A stretch of DNA of 64,000 bases from Gemmatimonadaceae bacterium (GCA_037721215.1 JBBJNV010000008.1:62001-126000); one strand, 5' to 3'. Shown: positions 9,120 through 17,916, numbered from the stretch's first letter. The notes: a model not told the origin generated them from the letters alone. Translations and numbers: made by a program.

Positions 9120-10835
9120 CTATTTGCGTTCGTAAACCGGGCGGCCACCAATAAACGTCGAGACCACCTGCGTCTTGAGAATCTCCCCCGCCGGTACTCT
9201 CATGATGTCACGATCGAGTATCACGAAGTCTGCGTACTTGCCGGGCGCCAGCGAACCCATCGATTCCTCCTGGAATGCAGCATACGCCGGCCAGATCGTC
9301 ATCGATTTGAGCGCTTCGCTCCGCGACATGACCTGATCCGGGTACCATCCGCCAGCCGGCCAGTCGGTGCCGTCCTGCCGCGTAACCGAAGCATGAAACG
9401 ATATGAGCGGATTCACTTCCTCTACCGGGAAGTCGCTGCCATTTGGAATGATCACGCCGGTGTTCAGCAGCGAACGCCACGCATACGCACCCTTTACCCG
9501 CTGCGCCCCCACGCGCGCCTCGGCCCATCGCATGTCGCTCGTCTGATGACTTGCCTGCATTGATGGAATGACGCCAAGCGTCGCAAAGCGAGGGATGTCG
9601 GCAGGGGCAATTACCTGGGCGTGCTCGACGCGAAAGCGGTGACCCGCGGAAGGAACAGTCCGCAACGCGGCATCGAACGCATCCAGTACGATTCTGTTAC
9701 CGCGATCGCCGATTGCGTGAACATTTACCTGGAAGCCATTCCGTAATGCCAGCGTTGACACGCGTTGTATATGTGCGGGTGCGGAAACCAGTAATCCGGT
9801 GTTGGCAGGATCGTCGGAATACGACGCGAGAAGGGCTGCACCGCGCGAGCCGAGAGCACCGTCGGAGTAAAGTTTGATACTTCTGATCCAGAGTCGTCCG
9901 TCATGCAGGCCGCTTTGTGGTCCGCGTCTCATGTAGTGCATGATGTCGGCGCTGTCATCGCTGATCATCACATAGTTGCGCAGATTGAACCTGCCCTGGC
10001 GTGCGTGCGATTCGGAGATGTCGATTGTCCTGCGGCTGGCCCCGGCATCGTGAATTCCAACGAGGCCCCATCGATTGGCCTCTGCCACTGCCGCCAGCAC
10101 CGCGTCGCGCGTCTGGTCGCCCGAAAGATCGGGAACGACTCGCCCGATAAGGCCTTCGGCGTTGTCTACGAATACCCCTGACGGTGCGCCATTGGCCGCG
10201 CGCACAACTCGACCGCCGGTTGGGTCCTTTGTCGACGCCGAAACTCCAGCGAGTCGCATCGCCATTGCGTTCGCGAGGATTGCGTGGCCGTCAACGCGGG
10301 TAAGAACCACTGGATTGTCCGGGAGCGCGCGCGAAAGAGCGTCGTGGGCAGGAAATTGTTTATCGGGCCACAGGTTCTGATCCCATCCCCGGCCCACTAC
10401 CCACTCGCCCGGTTTGAGCTGCCGCGCACGAGCGACGGTCCGCGCAATCACCTCTTCATAGGTCGCTGAGCCAGCCAGCTGAACGTTCCGCAACGATTGC
10501 CCAAGACCCAGGAGATGCGCGTGCGCATCCACCATTCCGGGGATCACCGCTCGTCCGCCGCCGTCGATCACCCGCGCGCGCGGTCCGGCAAGTGAACGCA
10601 CTTCGCGGTCCGAGCCCGCGAACAGCACACGCCCATCCCGAACGGCGATAGCGGACACGAAAGGCCGGGACTCATCGACCGTGTAGATACGCGCGTTCAC
10701 GACTATCAGATCGGCAGCGCGCGGCGCGGGCCGGGAAACGCGCGCCGCCTGAGCGGAGACGTCCCTGACGCTGAAAACGAGTGCCAAGCCCACGCAAACG
10801 AGGCCGAAACGAAAGCGAAAATTACGATTCAACAT
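9120..10835 (-). CDS. Exported amidohydrolase, YtcJ-like (amidohydrolase 3 family)
   Basis: A 571-residue metal-dependent hydrolase with a signal peptide (MLNRNFRFRFGLVCVGLALV, cleavage near VSAQA). Visible features are LIVVNARIYTVDES and VIPGMVDAHAHLLGLG (HxH metal ligands), then VNVHAIGDRGN and RVEHAQVI (further His ligands), NGSDFPVEEVNPL (catalytic Asp region) and a C-terminal GKYADFVILDRD that closes the small beta domain. The family hydrolyses amide or related bonds of small molecules; the substrate is unknown. I chose ATG 10835 because it puts the signal peptide at the N-terminus; an upstream frame to 10907 would run into the preceding toxin gene. Confidence 0.88.
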   Translation of the reverse strand: MLNRNFRFRFGLVCVGLALVFSVRDVSAQAARVSRPAPRAADLIVVNARIYTVDESRPFVSAIAVRDGRVLFAGSDREVRSLAGPRARVIDGGGRAVIPGMVDAHAHLLGLGQSLRNVQLAGSATYEEVIARTVARARQLKPGEWVVGRGWDQNLWPDKQFPAHDALSRALPDNPVVLTRVDGHAILANAMAMRLAGVSASTKDPTGGRVVRAANGAPSGVFVDNAEGLIGRVVPDLSGDQTRDAVLAAVAEANRWGLVGIHDAGASRRTIDISESHARQGRFNLRNYVMISDDSADIMHYMRRGPQSGLHDGRLWIRSIKLYSDGALGSRGAALLASYSDDPANTGLLVSAPAHIQRVSTLALRNGFQVNVHAIGDRGNRIVLDAFDAALRTVPSAGHRFRVEHAQVIAPADIPRFATLGVIPSMQASHQTSDMRWAEARVGAQRVKGAYAWRSLLNTGVIIPNGSDFPVEEVNPLISFHASVTRQDGTDWPAGGWYPDQVMSRSEALKSMTIWPAYAAFQEESMGSLAPGKYADFVILDRDIMRVPAGEILKTQVVSTFIGGRPVYERK

Positions 10836-10887
10836 GCGTCGAGTCCGGGCGGATGAATGGAACCAGCCCTGGGAGAGCCAGAAGTGG

Positions 10888-11232
10888 TCATGGAGAATGG
10901 GATGCACCTAAAATATTCCTGAGGGCGAGGTCTACCTTTCCGCGGTCATCCTCGCCGAGCGTACCAAGGCGGCGAAGAACCAGGCGATTATCGAGAGTGA
11001 AGAGCTTGAGCCGCACAAAGCAATCAACGGTGAGGCCGGCGGAATCGATACTGCCGATCCGCGTATCGCCGGGCCATTCCCTTTCCCGCGAAGTAGTGAT
11101 CATCGCCAGAAGTGTATACCCTTCGCCGTTGAACCCGTTACTGCTCAATACAAGGGCGGGGCGTCGCTTCGACCCGGCACGGTCGGTAAACGGGAACGGC
11201 ACCACGACAGTATCCCATCTTTCAAAGATCAT
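10888..11232 (-). CDS. PemK/MazF-type endoribonuclease toxin
   Basis: A 114-residue protein starting MIFERWDTVVVPFPFTD, the typical opening of the PemK/MazF fold. KRRPALVLSSNGFN (the RPALV motif) and DCFVRLKLFTLD follow. These toxins cleave mRNA and are held inactive by a cognate AbrB-fold antitoxin. The start at 11232 lies inside the last codons of the antitoxin gene (11-nt overlap), which favours coupled translation with antitoxin made first. An in-frame ATG further upstream would add 21 residues that do not match the family, so it was not used. Confident in family, not in target sequence. Confidence 0.87.
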   Translation of the reverse strand: MIFERWDTVVVPFPFTDRAGSKRRPALVLSSNGFNGEGYTLLAMITTSREREWPGDTRIGSIDSAGLTVDCFVRLKLFTLDNRLVLRRLGTLGEDDRGKVDLALRNILGASHSP

Positions 11233-11449
11233 CGAACGCCTCGTCATCCTCGGCGCTAAGCCACTCTTCGGACACGGTCGTGCCCAGGGCGGCATGAAAA
11301 GCCGCGTCGAATGGGTCGAGGCGGTGGAGCGTCACCGTGCTCCCAGTCACCTCATAATAGATTTCGTCGCCCGCCGTGATGTTGAGAACCTCGCGTACCC
11401 GCTTTGGTATCGTGACCTGGCCCTTTGACGAAAGCGTGCTCTTTGACAT
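11222..11449 (-). CDS. AbrB/MazE-family antitoxin
   Basis: A 75-residue protein. The N-terminal half (MSKSTLSSKGQVTIPKRVRE, then AGDEIYYEVTGSTVTL) is a SpoVT/AbrB swapped-hairpin DNA-binding domain. The acidic C-terminal tail (EEWLSAEDDEAFDDL) is what would wrap the toxin. It precedes and overlaps the toxin gene. A ribosome site (GAGGAA) sits about 10 nt before the ATG. The pair probably represses its own promoter in the divergent region 11450-11564, as is usual in the family. Confidence 0.88.
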   Translation of the reverse strand: MSKSTLSSKGQVTIPKRVREVLNITAGDEIYYEVTGSTVTLHRLDPFDAAFHAALGTTVSEEWLSAEDDEAFDDL

Positions 11450-11564
11450 GAAATGGTTCCTCGCAATTAACTCAGCACCCCCGAGGGCGTGGGCTGCGGC
11501 AGGTACAACCGGTCAAAGTAAGTCCGGGAGATATCAAGAGCAATCTTTACTTCAGGAAGTTGGA

Positions 11565-12641
11565 ATGGTAAAGATCTTTACAAGATTTGGTAGGTGCGTG
11601 CTGTGTTTCGTTATTTCGGGCCTGGTTGCGGCTTGCGGGCGGTTTCCCTCAGGCGTTAGTACCGGCCCTGGTTTCTGGCTGACGCCGGAAGTTGCACGGA
11701 CATCTGGCATTGCCGGAGCCACAAGCCCCGGCCCAATCGTACTGGACACTCTCAGTTTTCGCGCGCTGCAGACTACCATCCCCCTTCAGAGCACACCCGC
11801 TTCCGACTCAGGTAAGAATCAGGAGGAGACGCCCGGTTCCCGGCAGAACCGGGCAGCGTCGGCGAGATCCGTGACCGACCGGGATACAAATCAAAACGTG
11901 CTGCGTGCCGCAGTCGTGACATCATTTCAGGGCCAGCGCCATCATCCCGAAACGGTGCGCGCGCTGGCGGCTGATTCCCAGGCTCTGGCGTCAACGGCCG
12001 GCGCTGTCGCCGCGCACGCGCGGAAGGCCGGGGCCAACGCCATGATTATCGATCTCCAGGGAATGACCGCCGCGGACATCCGGCAGCTGATCGACGTAAC
12101 GCGCGCAATCGCCGATTCAGCCCGGGCATATGTATTGGGTCCCATAGGTTTCGTCGTTCCTGCGGCCGACACGGCGGCGTATCCTGGAGCGCTCATTGCG
12201 CGAACAGCCGATTTCATCGTCCTCAGGCTAATGGGTGAGCACCGTCCGGGAACTGCTCCAGGATCGTTCGCCACGCCCGTCTGGTTCGGACGTCAGATCG
12301 GAATCAGGGCAGCGGAAGTGGGCGCGAGCCGCGTCATCGCCGAGCTGCCCCTTTCGGGTTACCGATGGGAACGCGATGGCACCGCGCGCCGCATTACATA
12401 CAGTGAAGCACAGGCGTTGGTTGTTGCCGAAGGACTGGCGTTCAGGCGGGACGCAGAGACTCGCGCACTGACTGCGTCGTCACCGCGGGATGGCTGGGAC
12501 ATCTGGATCAATGACCATGAGACGACGCAGTTTCTGATAGCGGCCGCCCGGCGCACAGGCGTGAACCGGTTTGTATTTGCCGGTATCGAGGGTTCGGACC
12601 CGCAAATCTGGACAACGTTCGGGCATAGTCTGCGGCGATAG
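11565..12641 (+). CDS. GH18-like lipoprotein, probable non-catalytic
   Basis: A 358-residue protein with a lipoprotein signal (VISGLVAACG). The start at ATG 11565 is supported by AGGAAG just upstream. After a low-complexity stretch (about 60-120), residues about 125-355 resemble the TIM-barrel of GH18/YaaH-type proteins. The beta-4 strand reads ANAMIIDLQGM, late strands include VIAELPLSGYRWE, and the C-terminal block WDIWINDHETTQFL...GIEGSDPQIW matches the way these barrels end. Where active GH18 enzymes carry D-x-x-D-x-D-x-E, this strand offers D-L-Q, so a catalytic acid seems absent. It may bind glycan rather than cut it. Family assignment is by pattern only. Confidence 0.55.
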   Translation: MVKIFTRFGRCVLCFVISGLVAACGRFPSGVSTGPGFWLTPEVARTSGIAGATSPGPIVLDTLSFRALQTTIPLQSTPASDSGKNQEETPGSRQNRAASARSVTDRDTNQNVLRAAVVTSFQGQRHHPETVRALAADSQALASTAGAVAAHARKAGANAMIIDLQGMTAADIRQLIDVTRAIADSARAYVLGPIGFVVPAADTAAYPGALIARTADFIVLRLMGEHRPGTAPGSFATPVWFGRQIGIRAAEVGASRVIAELPLSGYRWERDGTARRITYSEAQALVVAEGLAFRRDAETRALTASSPRDGWDIWINDHETTQFLIAAARRTGVNRFVFAGIEGSDPQIWTTFGHSLRR

Positions 12642-12667
12642 CCATCGCGCGAGCGACGGGCCGGCAC

Positions 12668-13846
12668 CTACACCACGATCATGTCCCTCTGGTATTCCCG
12701 CGGTGTAACGATCAGCTCGCCGTCACCAATGTATCCGTTTACCTCACTCCGCATTCCCACTTCCCCGGCGATGTAAATGCCCGGTTCGATGGAGAAACCA
12801 ACTCCGTTGATCAAGAGCCGGTCGTCACGCGTTTCAAGGTTGTCGATGTGCGGGCCCGAGCCGTGGAGATCGCGCGGATCGATCGAATGGCCAGTCCGAT
12901 GAATGAAGTCATCCCCGTGCCCCCGCGATGCAATTACCGCTCGCGCGGCATCGTCGACTTCGCCCCCCTGCACAGGCGTAGCACTCTCGATCCTTTCACG
13001 CACCAGTGAAATCGCCGCGTCGCGCGCGTCGCGAACGGCAGTCCACACCTGCATGTCGCGCTCTCCCGGCTCGCCCAGGGAACCCATCCACGTCTGGTCA
13101 GCGAACACCCCGCCATCTTCCCGGGCCCACAAATCGATGAGCAGGATGTCTCCGCGGCTGATCATGGAGGATCCCTCAGCCGGCGGTTCGTAATGCGGAT
13201 TTGCGGCGTTTGGTCCGATCGCGACAATGGGACCATGATCGGTCGACAGACCTAGGGCGGCAAACCGTTCGAGGATCCACTGCTGGAGCGCGAACTCCGA
13301 CAGAGGCGTTTTACCGGAGGCATGCTCGCCCGCGCGCCGCATCGCTTCCTGCGCGATGCCCGCGATGATTGTCGCCGCGCGTTGATGCGATGCAAGATCG
13401 GCTGCGCTCCAGACAGCGTAAAAACGGCTCACCAGATCGGCGCTCGAGACGACAGTGGCACCCGCATTAGCCACCATCTCGAGCACTCCCGCGGGAATCC
13501 GGTCGAGGTAAGGAACAGCGTCACCCGGGGAGTACTCCATCGCGACACGTTTGCCAGCCGCCATGCTGTGGAGCGCGGATTCGAGTGCCCGCCATCCGCT
13601 GTACTTTATCTTCGTCCACGCCGGTGGCCAGCTCAGCCATGGACCTTGCTCAATAGCGTGCGTCACGGCGACCGGCACTCCCTCCCTCGGTATGAGCACG
13701 AAGATGCGGCGCGTCCCCATGCCCGTTAAGCCGAGCATGCCATTCGCAACCGGATTCAGGCCGTGGAAATCGTATAGCAGCCAGCCGTCGAGGTTTGCAT
13801 CTCTCAGTGCAAGCTGAAGGGCGGGAAGGGATTCTGGCGTCAGCAT
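12668..13846 (-). CDS. M24-family metallopeptidase (Xaa-Pro aminopeptidase-like)
   Basis: A 392-residue protein with an N-terminal creatinase-like domain (about 1-150: DGWLLYDFHGLNP) and a C-terminal pita-bread fold. Metal ligands are visible in order: DILLIDLWARE, DGGVFADQTW (two Asp), HRTGHSIDPRDLHG (His), FSIEPGIYI (Glu) and MRSEVNGYI (Glu). The family removes N-terminal residues preceding proline or acts on dipeptides, using two Mn/Co ions. There is no signal peptide, so it is probably cytosolic. The start ATG 13846 lies one base after the stop of the upstream V4R-like gene, implying an operon. An in-frame start 13 codons earlier overlaps that gene. Confidence 0.88.
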   Translation of the reverse strand: MLTPESLPALQLALRDANLDGWLLYDFHGLNPVANGMLGLTGMGTRRIFVLIPREGVPVAVTHAIEQGPWLSWPPAWTKIKYSGWRALESALHSMAAGKRVAMEYSPGDAVPYLDRIPAGVLEMVANAGATVVSSADLVSRFYAVWSAADLASHQRAATIIAGIAQEAMRRAGEHASGKTPLSEFALQQWILERFAALGLSTDHGPIVAIGPNAANPHYEPPAEGSSMISRGDILLIDLWAREDGGVFADQTWMGSLGEPGERDMQVWTAVRDARDAAISLVRERIESATPVQGGEVDDAARAVIASRGHGDDFIHRTGHSIDPRDLHGSGPHIDNLETRDDRLLINGVGFSIEPGIYIAGEVGMRSEVNGYIGDGELIVTPREYQRDMIVV

Positions 13847-13847
13847 A

Positions 13848-14699
13848 TCAGTGGGTGAGAGGTCCGGACGCACGCCATTCAGCACGCCATTCGCACTGCC
13901 GGTCGCCGCGTTGCGTGCAAAGCAGATGTTCCACGGGCCCGCCGCCGTCGATGATCAGCCTTAGCAACTCCTGCAGCGCCGATTCATAGAATACGCAACC
14001 GGCCGACTTCGGTGCACCATTGACGGTGACGGAATGCGGAACTTTAAGTGTCAGAAAAGCACCGCTTCGCTCGAGGCTTCCCCCAAAATCGCTCTCGCTG
14101 ATACCCTTTACATGCTTCAGAGCGAGCGGCCTTGCCAGCAGCCCGGGCACCGTTTTGATCGTCGTGCGGTGAGTCGACGGCACAGCTCCGTAAACCTCGC
14201 TTGCCAGTATGCGCCCGGCACTTCGAAAAAGCGCGTCGGCATCCGGTCGGCGTCCGATCAGAGTGCCCAGGCCGGAAGCCTCCGCGTAGGGAATCTTCTG
14301 CCCGCGCTTCACTGCGTCCGAGTACCGGCGGATCTGCAGATATACCGTGTCGCTCAGACCCAGCCGCTTGTTACGCAGCTCCTGAACGAACTCAGTCTCG
14401 ATGTCGCCCTCCGGGGTGTCCTCCTCCGGGGTGTCCATGCGACGTATGGCTTCGAGGAGACTGAGCGGAATTCGCGCATTGACAGGCGGGGGCATTGGTG
14501 GCGGCGTCCAGGAGGTCGGCATACAGGTGGCGGCGAGGAGTAAAGCTATTGCAATTCCGCTTGCAATGCGGTTGCGTAAAAGGAACGCCTGGGCGCAACG
14601 GCTGGCTTCGACCAGGGTAGAAGCACAGACGTTGCGTTGTCGTCCTGCGAAACGCCGCTGCCGGACCGAGCTGATCTGAAACGAGACTACTTGTCGCAC
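13848..14699 (-). CDS. Exported protein with V4R-like (4-vinyl reductase) C-terminal domain
   Basis: A 283-residue protein with a long basic leader, a hydrophobic segment at about 46-60 (IASGIAIALLLAATC, possibly a lipobox) and a Pro-rich stretch (PPPMPPP). Residues about 180-272 end in CVFYESALQELLRL, then LLCTQRGDRQCEWRAEW. The C-x-Y start, helix, then C-x4-GD-x2-C-x-W spacing is that of V4R domains, which bind small hydrophobic molecules or metal through the cysteines in XylR-type regulators and bacteriochlorophyll enzymes. V4R proteins are normally cytoplasmic, so an export signal is odd. The gene is upstream of and tightly linked to the M24 peptidase. Assignment is by Cys pattern; moderate certainty. 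Confidence 0.55.
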   Translation of the reverse strand: MRQVVSFQISSVRQRRFAGRQRNVCASTLVEASRCAQAFLLRNRIASGIAIALLLAATCMPTSWTPPPMPPPVNARIPLSLLEAIRRMDTPEEDTPEGDIETEFVQELRNKRLGLSDTVYLQIRRYSDAVKRGQKIPYAEASGLGTLIGRRPDADALFRSAGRILASEVYGAVPSTHRTTIKTVPGLLARPLALKHVKGISESDFGGSLERSGAFLTLKVPHSVTVNGAPKSAGCVFYESALQELLRLIIDGGGPVEHLLCTQRGDRQCEWRAEWRASGPLTH

Positions 14700-14726
14700 G
14701 AACTACCGGATTTGCCAGAGAAACCA

Positions 14727-16202
14727 GTGCCGAACGTGACGAGTCGGGCGCGGGTTCTGCTCGTGAGTACCAATCGCGAGAGGCAGCCCTATCCAGTCGT
14801 TCCCAACGGGCTCGCCTGCGTCGCCTCCGCGCTGGCGGCCGCAGGTCACGATGTGAAGTTCCTCGATCTTTGCTTTGTTCGGGATCCGGCGAAGGCCGCC
14901 GCGGCAGCCGCGCGCAAAATGTCACCTGCTGTTATCGGCGTCTCGATCAGGAATATCGACAACAGCGACGCCATTGCACTCAGGCATTACACTCCCGAAG
15001 CGCGTTCAATCGTCGCCGCTTTGCGGGCGGCTGCACCGCTGGCGAAAGTCATTGCCGGCGGAGCGGCGTTCGGAGTGGCTCCGGAAGCACTGTTCCGGGA
15101 CTTTGGTGTCGACTATGCTGTCGCCGGAGACGGCGAACGCGCCAGCGTCGCTCTGGTCAGTGCTCTCGCTTCAGGACGCGAAGTTGATGGTATCCCTGGA
15201 GTGGTCCGTAACGGCGGAGATCGGGTGCATTTTACGCCGCCGGGAGAAGATGCGGACCTCGATGCCCTTCCCCAGCCGGAATTGCACCGCTGGGTCGATA
15301 TCAGGCGCTACCAACGGCACGGAGCCACGGTGCCTATTCAGACGAAGCGCGGCTGCGTGTACAGATGCGTTTACTGCACTTACCGCAATGTCGAAGGCTG
15401 GGGGTATCGCACGCGAAATCCGGAACTTGTCGCCGACGAGATTGCGGAGCTGAAACAGAAGGCAGGTGTGAGGAATTTCGACTTTGTCGATTCGACATTC
15501 AACTCTCCGCCCGGCCACGCGATCGAGGTTTGCGAGGCGATCACGCAGCGGAAACTGAACGTCCATCTCGACACCACTAACTTCACACCTGCAACGGCCT
15601 CGACGGAGCTGTTAACGGCAATGCGGCGAGCAGGTTTCAGAACGCTTGGTATCACCGCCGAGAGTGCAAGTGACCCGGTTCTGGAACGGTTGGAGAAGGG
15701 ATTCACGGCTGCGAAGGTCCGCGAGGTTGCCGAACGAGTCGAGAATGCCGGTATCCGGACACTGTGGATATTCCTGGCTGGTGGGCCGGGAGAGACCGAA
15801 GCCACCCTAGAAGAAACCCTGCGCTTTGCCTCATGGCGGCTGGAGCGAGGCGATGCTGTATACCTCACCGTCGGCTTGCGTGTCTATCCAGGCACGACCC
15901 TTCATCGCATCGCCATCAGTGAAGGGACGATCGCGAAGGACGACTCGCTTCTCGACCCGACATTTTACTTTTCGTCGGCCCTTCAGTTTGACTCCGCGGT
16001 TATGCGCCTGCAGCAGTTCGCGGCGCATCATCCCCGCTTCATGTTTTCAGCCGACTCACGATCGAGCGTTCTGCCATACCTCACGCGGGCCGCGGCAATT
16101 TTGAGACTGCCCAGGCCTCACTGGCAGTACATGGGCCTGTTTCAGCGCATCGCGCGCTCGGGATTGTGGACCGGCGCTCCGCAGGCGGCATATCGTGGCT
16201 GA
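14727..16202 (+). CDS. B12-binding-domain radical SAM protein
   Basis: About 491 residues. Residues about 5-150 are a cobalamin-binding-like Rossmann domain (RARVLLVSTNRE, VPNGLACVASALAAAGHDV), though without the DxHxxG motif. Residues about 200-400 are the radical SAM barrel with the 4Fe-4S motif C210-x3-C214-x2-C217 (RGCVYRCVYCTY). The class is typified by BchE and many C-methyltransferases or ring-forming enzymes of natural product pathways; the reaction here is unknown. The start is taken at GTG 14727; an ATG at 14637 lies inside the divergent gene. Its stop overlaps the next gene's start by 8 nt. It is the first gene of the six-gene cluster ending at 20411. Confidence 0.85.
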   Translation: MPNVTSRARVLLVSTNRERQPYPVVPNGLACVASALAAAGHDVKFLDLCFVRDPAKAAAAAARKMSPAVIGVSIRNIDNSDAIALRHYTPEARSIVAALRAAAPLAKVIAGGAAFGVAPEALFRDFGVDYAVAGDGERASVALVSALASGREVDGIPGVVRNGGDRVHFTPPGEDADLDALPQPELHRWVDIRRYQRHGATVPIQTKRGCVYRCVYCTYRNVEGWGYRTRNPELVADEIAELKQKAGVRNFDFVDSTFNSPPGHAIEVCEAITQRKLNVHLDTTNFTPATASTELLTAMRRAGFRTLGITAESASDPVLERLEKGFTAAKVREVAERVENAGIRTLWIFLAGGPGETEATLEETLRFASWRLERGDAVYLTVGLRVYPGTTLHRIAISEGTIAKDDSLLDPTFYFSSALQFDSAVMRLQQFAAHHPRFMFSADSRSSVLPYLTRAAAILRLPRPHWQYMGLFQRIARSGLWTGAPQAAYRG

Positions 16203-17439
16203 TGCGCAGGTCATTGTCGTCGGCGGCGGCCCAGCCGGTTCATCGACCGCGTATTTTCTGGCGCGTCAGGGAATTGACGTCCTGCTACTCGACCGCGCTC
16301 TTTTTCCCCGTGACAAGGTGTGCTCGGAATACATGAGTCCGCAGGCGTCCCGCATACTCTCCGCGATGGACGCTCTCAGCGCGGTTGAAGATTCCGGGGC
16401 CGCCCAGCTTGCGGGAATGCGGGTGCATGCACCCAATGGTCTCATCATCCATGGCGAGTTTTCGGCCGACCACGGCTTCCGCGGCTTTCGCGACCGTGGT
16501 CTTGCGGTTCGCCGCACGGTGCTCGATTCAATCCTGCTCGAAAGAGCGCGCGAAGCTGGGGTTCGAATCGAGGAAGGAACGCGCGTGACCGACGTAGTGA
16601 AAGGCGCAAAAGGGCGGGTGACAGGAGTTGTAACTGGAGGTGGAACGAAGCGCGAGACGCAGCGAAGCGCCGCGGCTGTAATTGGCGCGGATGGACTGCG
16701 ATCTGTGATTGGCCGCCGGCTCAATCTCATCCGCGCCAGCGCATGGCCGCGCCGGATTGCTCTCGTCACGCATTACGATGGTGTCGAGGGCATGCGGGGA
16801 TTCGGTGAAATGCATGTCGACCGGGGCGGTTACTGCGGTCTCGCTGAAGTCGGCGGCGGGCTGACCAACGTCGCTGTGGTGGTCCCGGTATCACGGGCCG
16901 CGGAAGTGGCAGCGGGTCGTACCGAGTTCCTGGAAAGCTGGATAACGGAGAGACCACGCATCGCCGCAATGTTCAATCATGCCACCAGAGTCGACCCGGT
17001 GCGCGCTACCGGTCCGTTCGCATCGTCTGCACGGAAAGCCTGGACAAGCGGAGCGGCACTCGTGGGAGATGCCGCTGATTTCTTCGATCCCTTTACAGGC
17101 GAGGGTATCTACGCCGCGTTGAGGGGAGGCGAGATTGCTGCTCCTTTCATCGCGGAATCCGTCATCGCCCGTGCCCGCGGGCGGAACCCAGACAGGCCGC
17201 TTGGCGCGTACGAAGCCGCGCGCCGGTCGGAGTTTTCCGGAAAATGGAAGGTGGAGCGGCTCGTCGGCGCCGCGGTGGCGGTGCCCGCGATCCTCAATCG
17301 CGCGGCGACGGTTCTTTCGCGGCGGCGGGATATGGCCGACATCTTCGTTGGAGTGGTGGGCGATTTTGTGCCACCACGCGAGATCTTCAGGCCTTCATAT
17401 CTGCTGCAAATGATGTTTTCGCTTCCCAGCCACGCGTGA
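16195..17439 (+). CDS. FAD-dependent oxidoreductase of the geranylgeranyl reductase type
   Basis: 414 residues from a GTG start. It has the dinucleotide-binding motif VIVVGGGPAGSSTAYFLARQ, then PRDKVCSEYMSPQ (the substrate-site region typical of GGR and related flavoproteins), and the second FAD motif ALVGDAADFFDPFTGEGIY. Known relatives reduce isoprenoid double bonds or hydroxylate aromatic and polyketide substrates. With a flavin reductase as the next gene, a monooxygenase or halogenase-like role is possible, but the classical tryptophan halogenase motifs are not seen. It overlaps the upstream radical SAM gene by 8 nt and the downstream flavin reductase by 4 nt. Confidence 0.85.
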   Translation: MADAQVIVVGGGPAGSSTAYFLARQGIDVLLLDRALFPRDKVCSEYMSPQASRILSAMDALSAVEDSGAAQLAGMRVHAPNGLIIHGEFSADHGFRGFRDRGLAVRRTVLDSILLERAREAGVRIEEGTRVTDVVKGAKGRVTGVVTGGGTKRETQRSAAAVIGADGLRSVIGRRLNLIRASAWPRRIALVTHYDGVEGMRGFGEMHVDRGGYCGLAEVGGGLTNVAVVVPVSRAAEVAAGRTEFLESWITERPRIAAMFNHATRVDPVRATGPFASSARKAWTSGAALVGDAADFFDPFTGEGIYAALRGGEIAAPFIAESVIARARGRNPDRPLGAYEAARRSEFSGKWKVERLVGAAVAVPAILNRAATVLSRRRDMADIFVGVVGDFVPPREIFRPSYLLQMMFSLPSHA

Positions 17440-17912
17440 CGATCGACCATGATGCGTTCCGGGCGGTGCTCGGCAGGTTTTCCACCGGCGTCACAGTCGT
17501 CACGACCCTGGGTCCGGCGGGCAACGACCAGGGTATGACGGTTAGTGCATTTTCCTCGCTGAGTCTCGACCCGCCTCTTGTCCTGATCTGCATCGATCAT
17601 TCGGCATCCATGTATCCATCGCTGCTTGACGCAACTCATTTCGTGGTCAACATCCTGTCCGAGGGCCAGGAAGCGCTTGCGCGACGGTTCTCGGGAGTCG
17701 ACCCGAACCGTTTTGACGGAATCGGTTATTCCCGCGGACAAACCGGCCTGGCGCTCCTGGATGATGTGCTCGGGAGCATCGAGTGTCGCGTAACCGCGCG
17801 GCAGGAGGCCGGCGATCACGACGTCTTTTTCGGCGAGGTCGAATTCGCCAGCGCCAGCGACGGCAAGCCGCTGCTCTATTACCGCGCAGGATACGCGCAG
17901 CTCGAGCGTTGA
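17436..17912 (+). CDS. Flavin reductase-like protein (HpaC/ActVB type)
   Basis: 158 residues, starting at a GTG that overlaps the preceding stop (GTGA). It has the split-barrel flavin reductase pattern: FRAVLGRFSTGVTVVTT, then GMTVSAFSSLSLDPPLVLIC, FVVNILSEGQEALARRFSG and DVFFGEVEFA. Such proteins supply reduced FMN/FAD by NAD(P)H oxidation to a partner monooxygenase, most simply here the adjacent GGR-type flavoprotein (inference). A longer frame begins at 17244, inside the upstream gene, and adds no family sequence. The protein is full length for the class. Confidence 0.88.
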   Translation: MTIDHDAFRAVLGRFSTGVTVVTTLGPAGNDQGMTVSAFSSLSLDPPLVLICIDHSASMYPSLLDATHFVVNILSEGQEALARRFSGVDPNRFDGIGYSRGQTGLALLDDVLGSIECRVTARQEAGDHDVFFGEVEFASASDGKPLLYYRAGYAQLER

Positions 17913-17916
17913 CGAT

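Noticed and set aside
14727-16202. BchE or another bacteriochlorophyll gene and hence a phototrophy cluster
   Set aside because: It belongs to the same broad B12-radical SAM class, but no bch, puf or crt genes are next to it, so a photosynthesis gene cluster is not supported.
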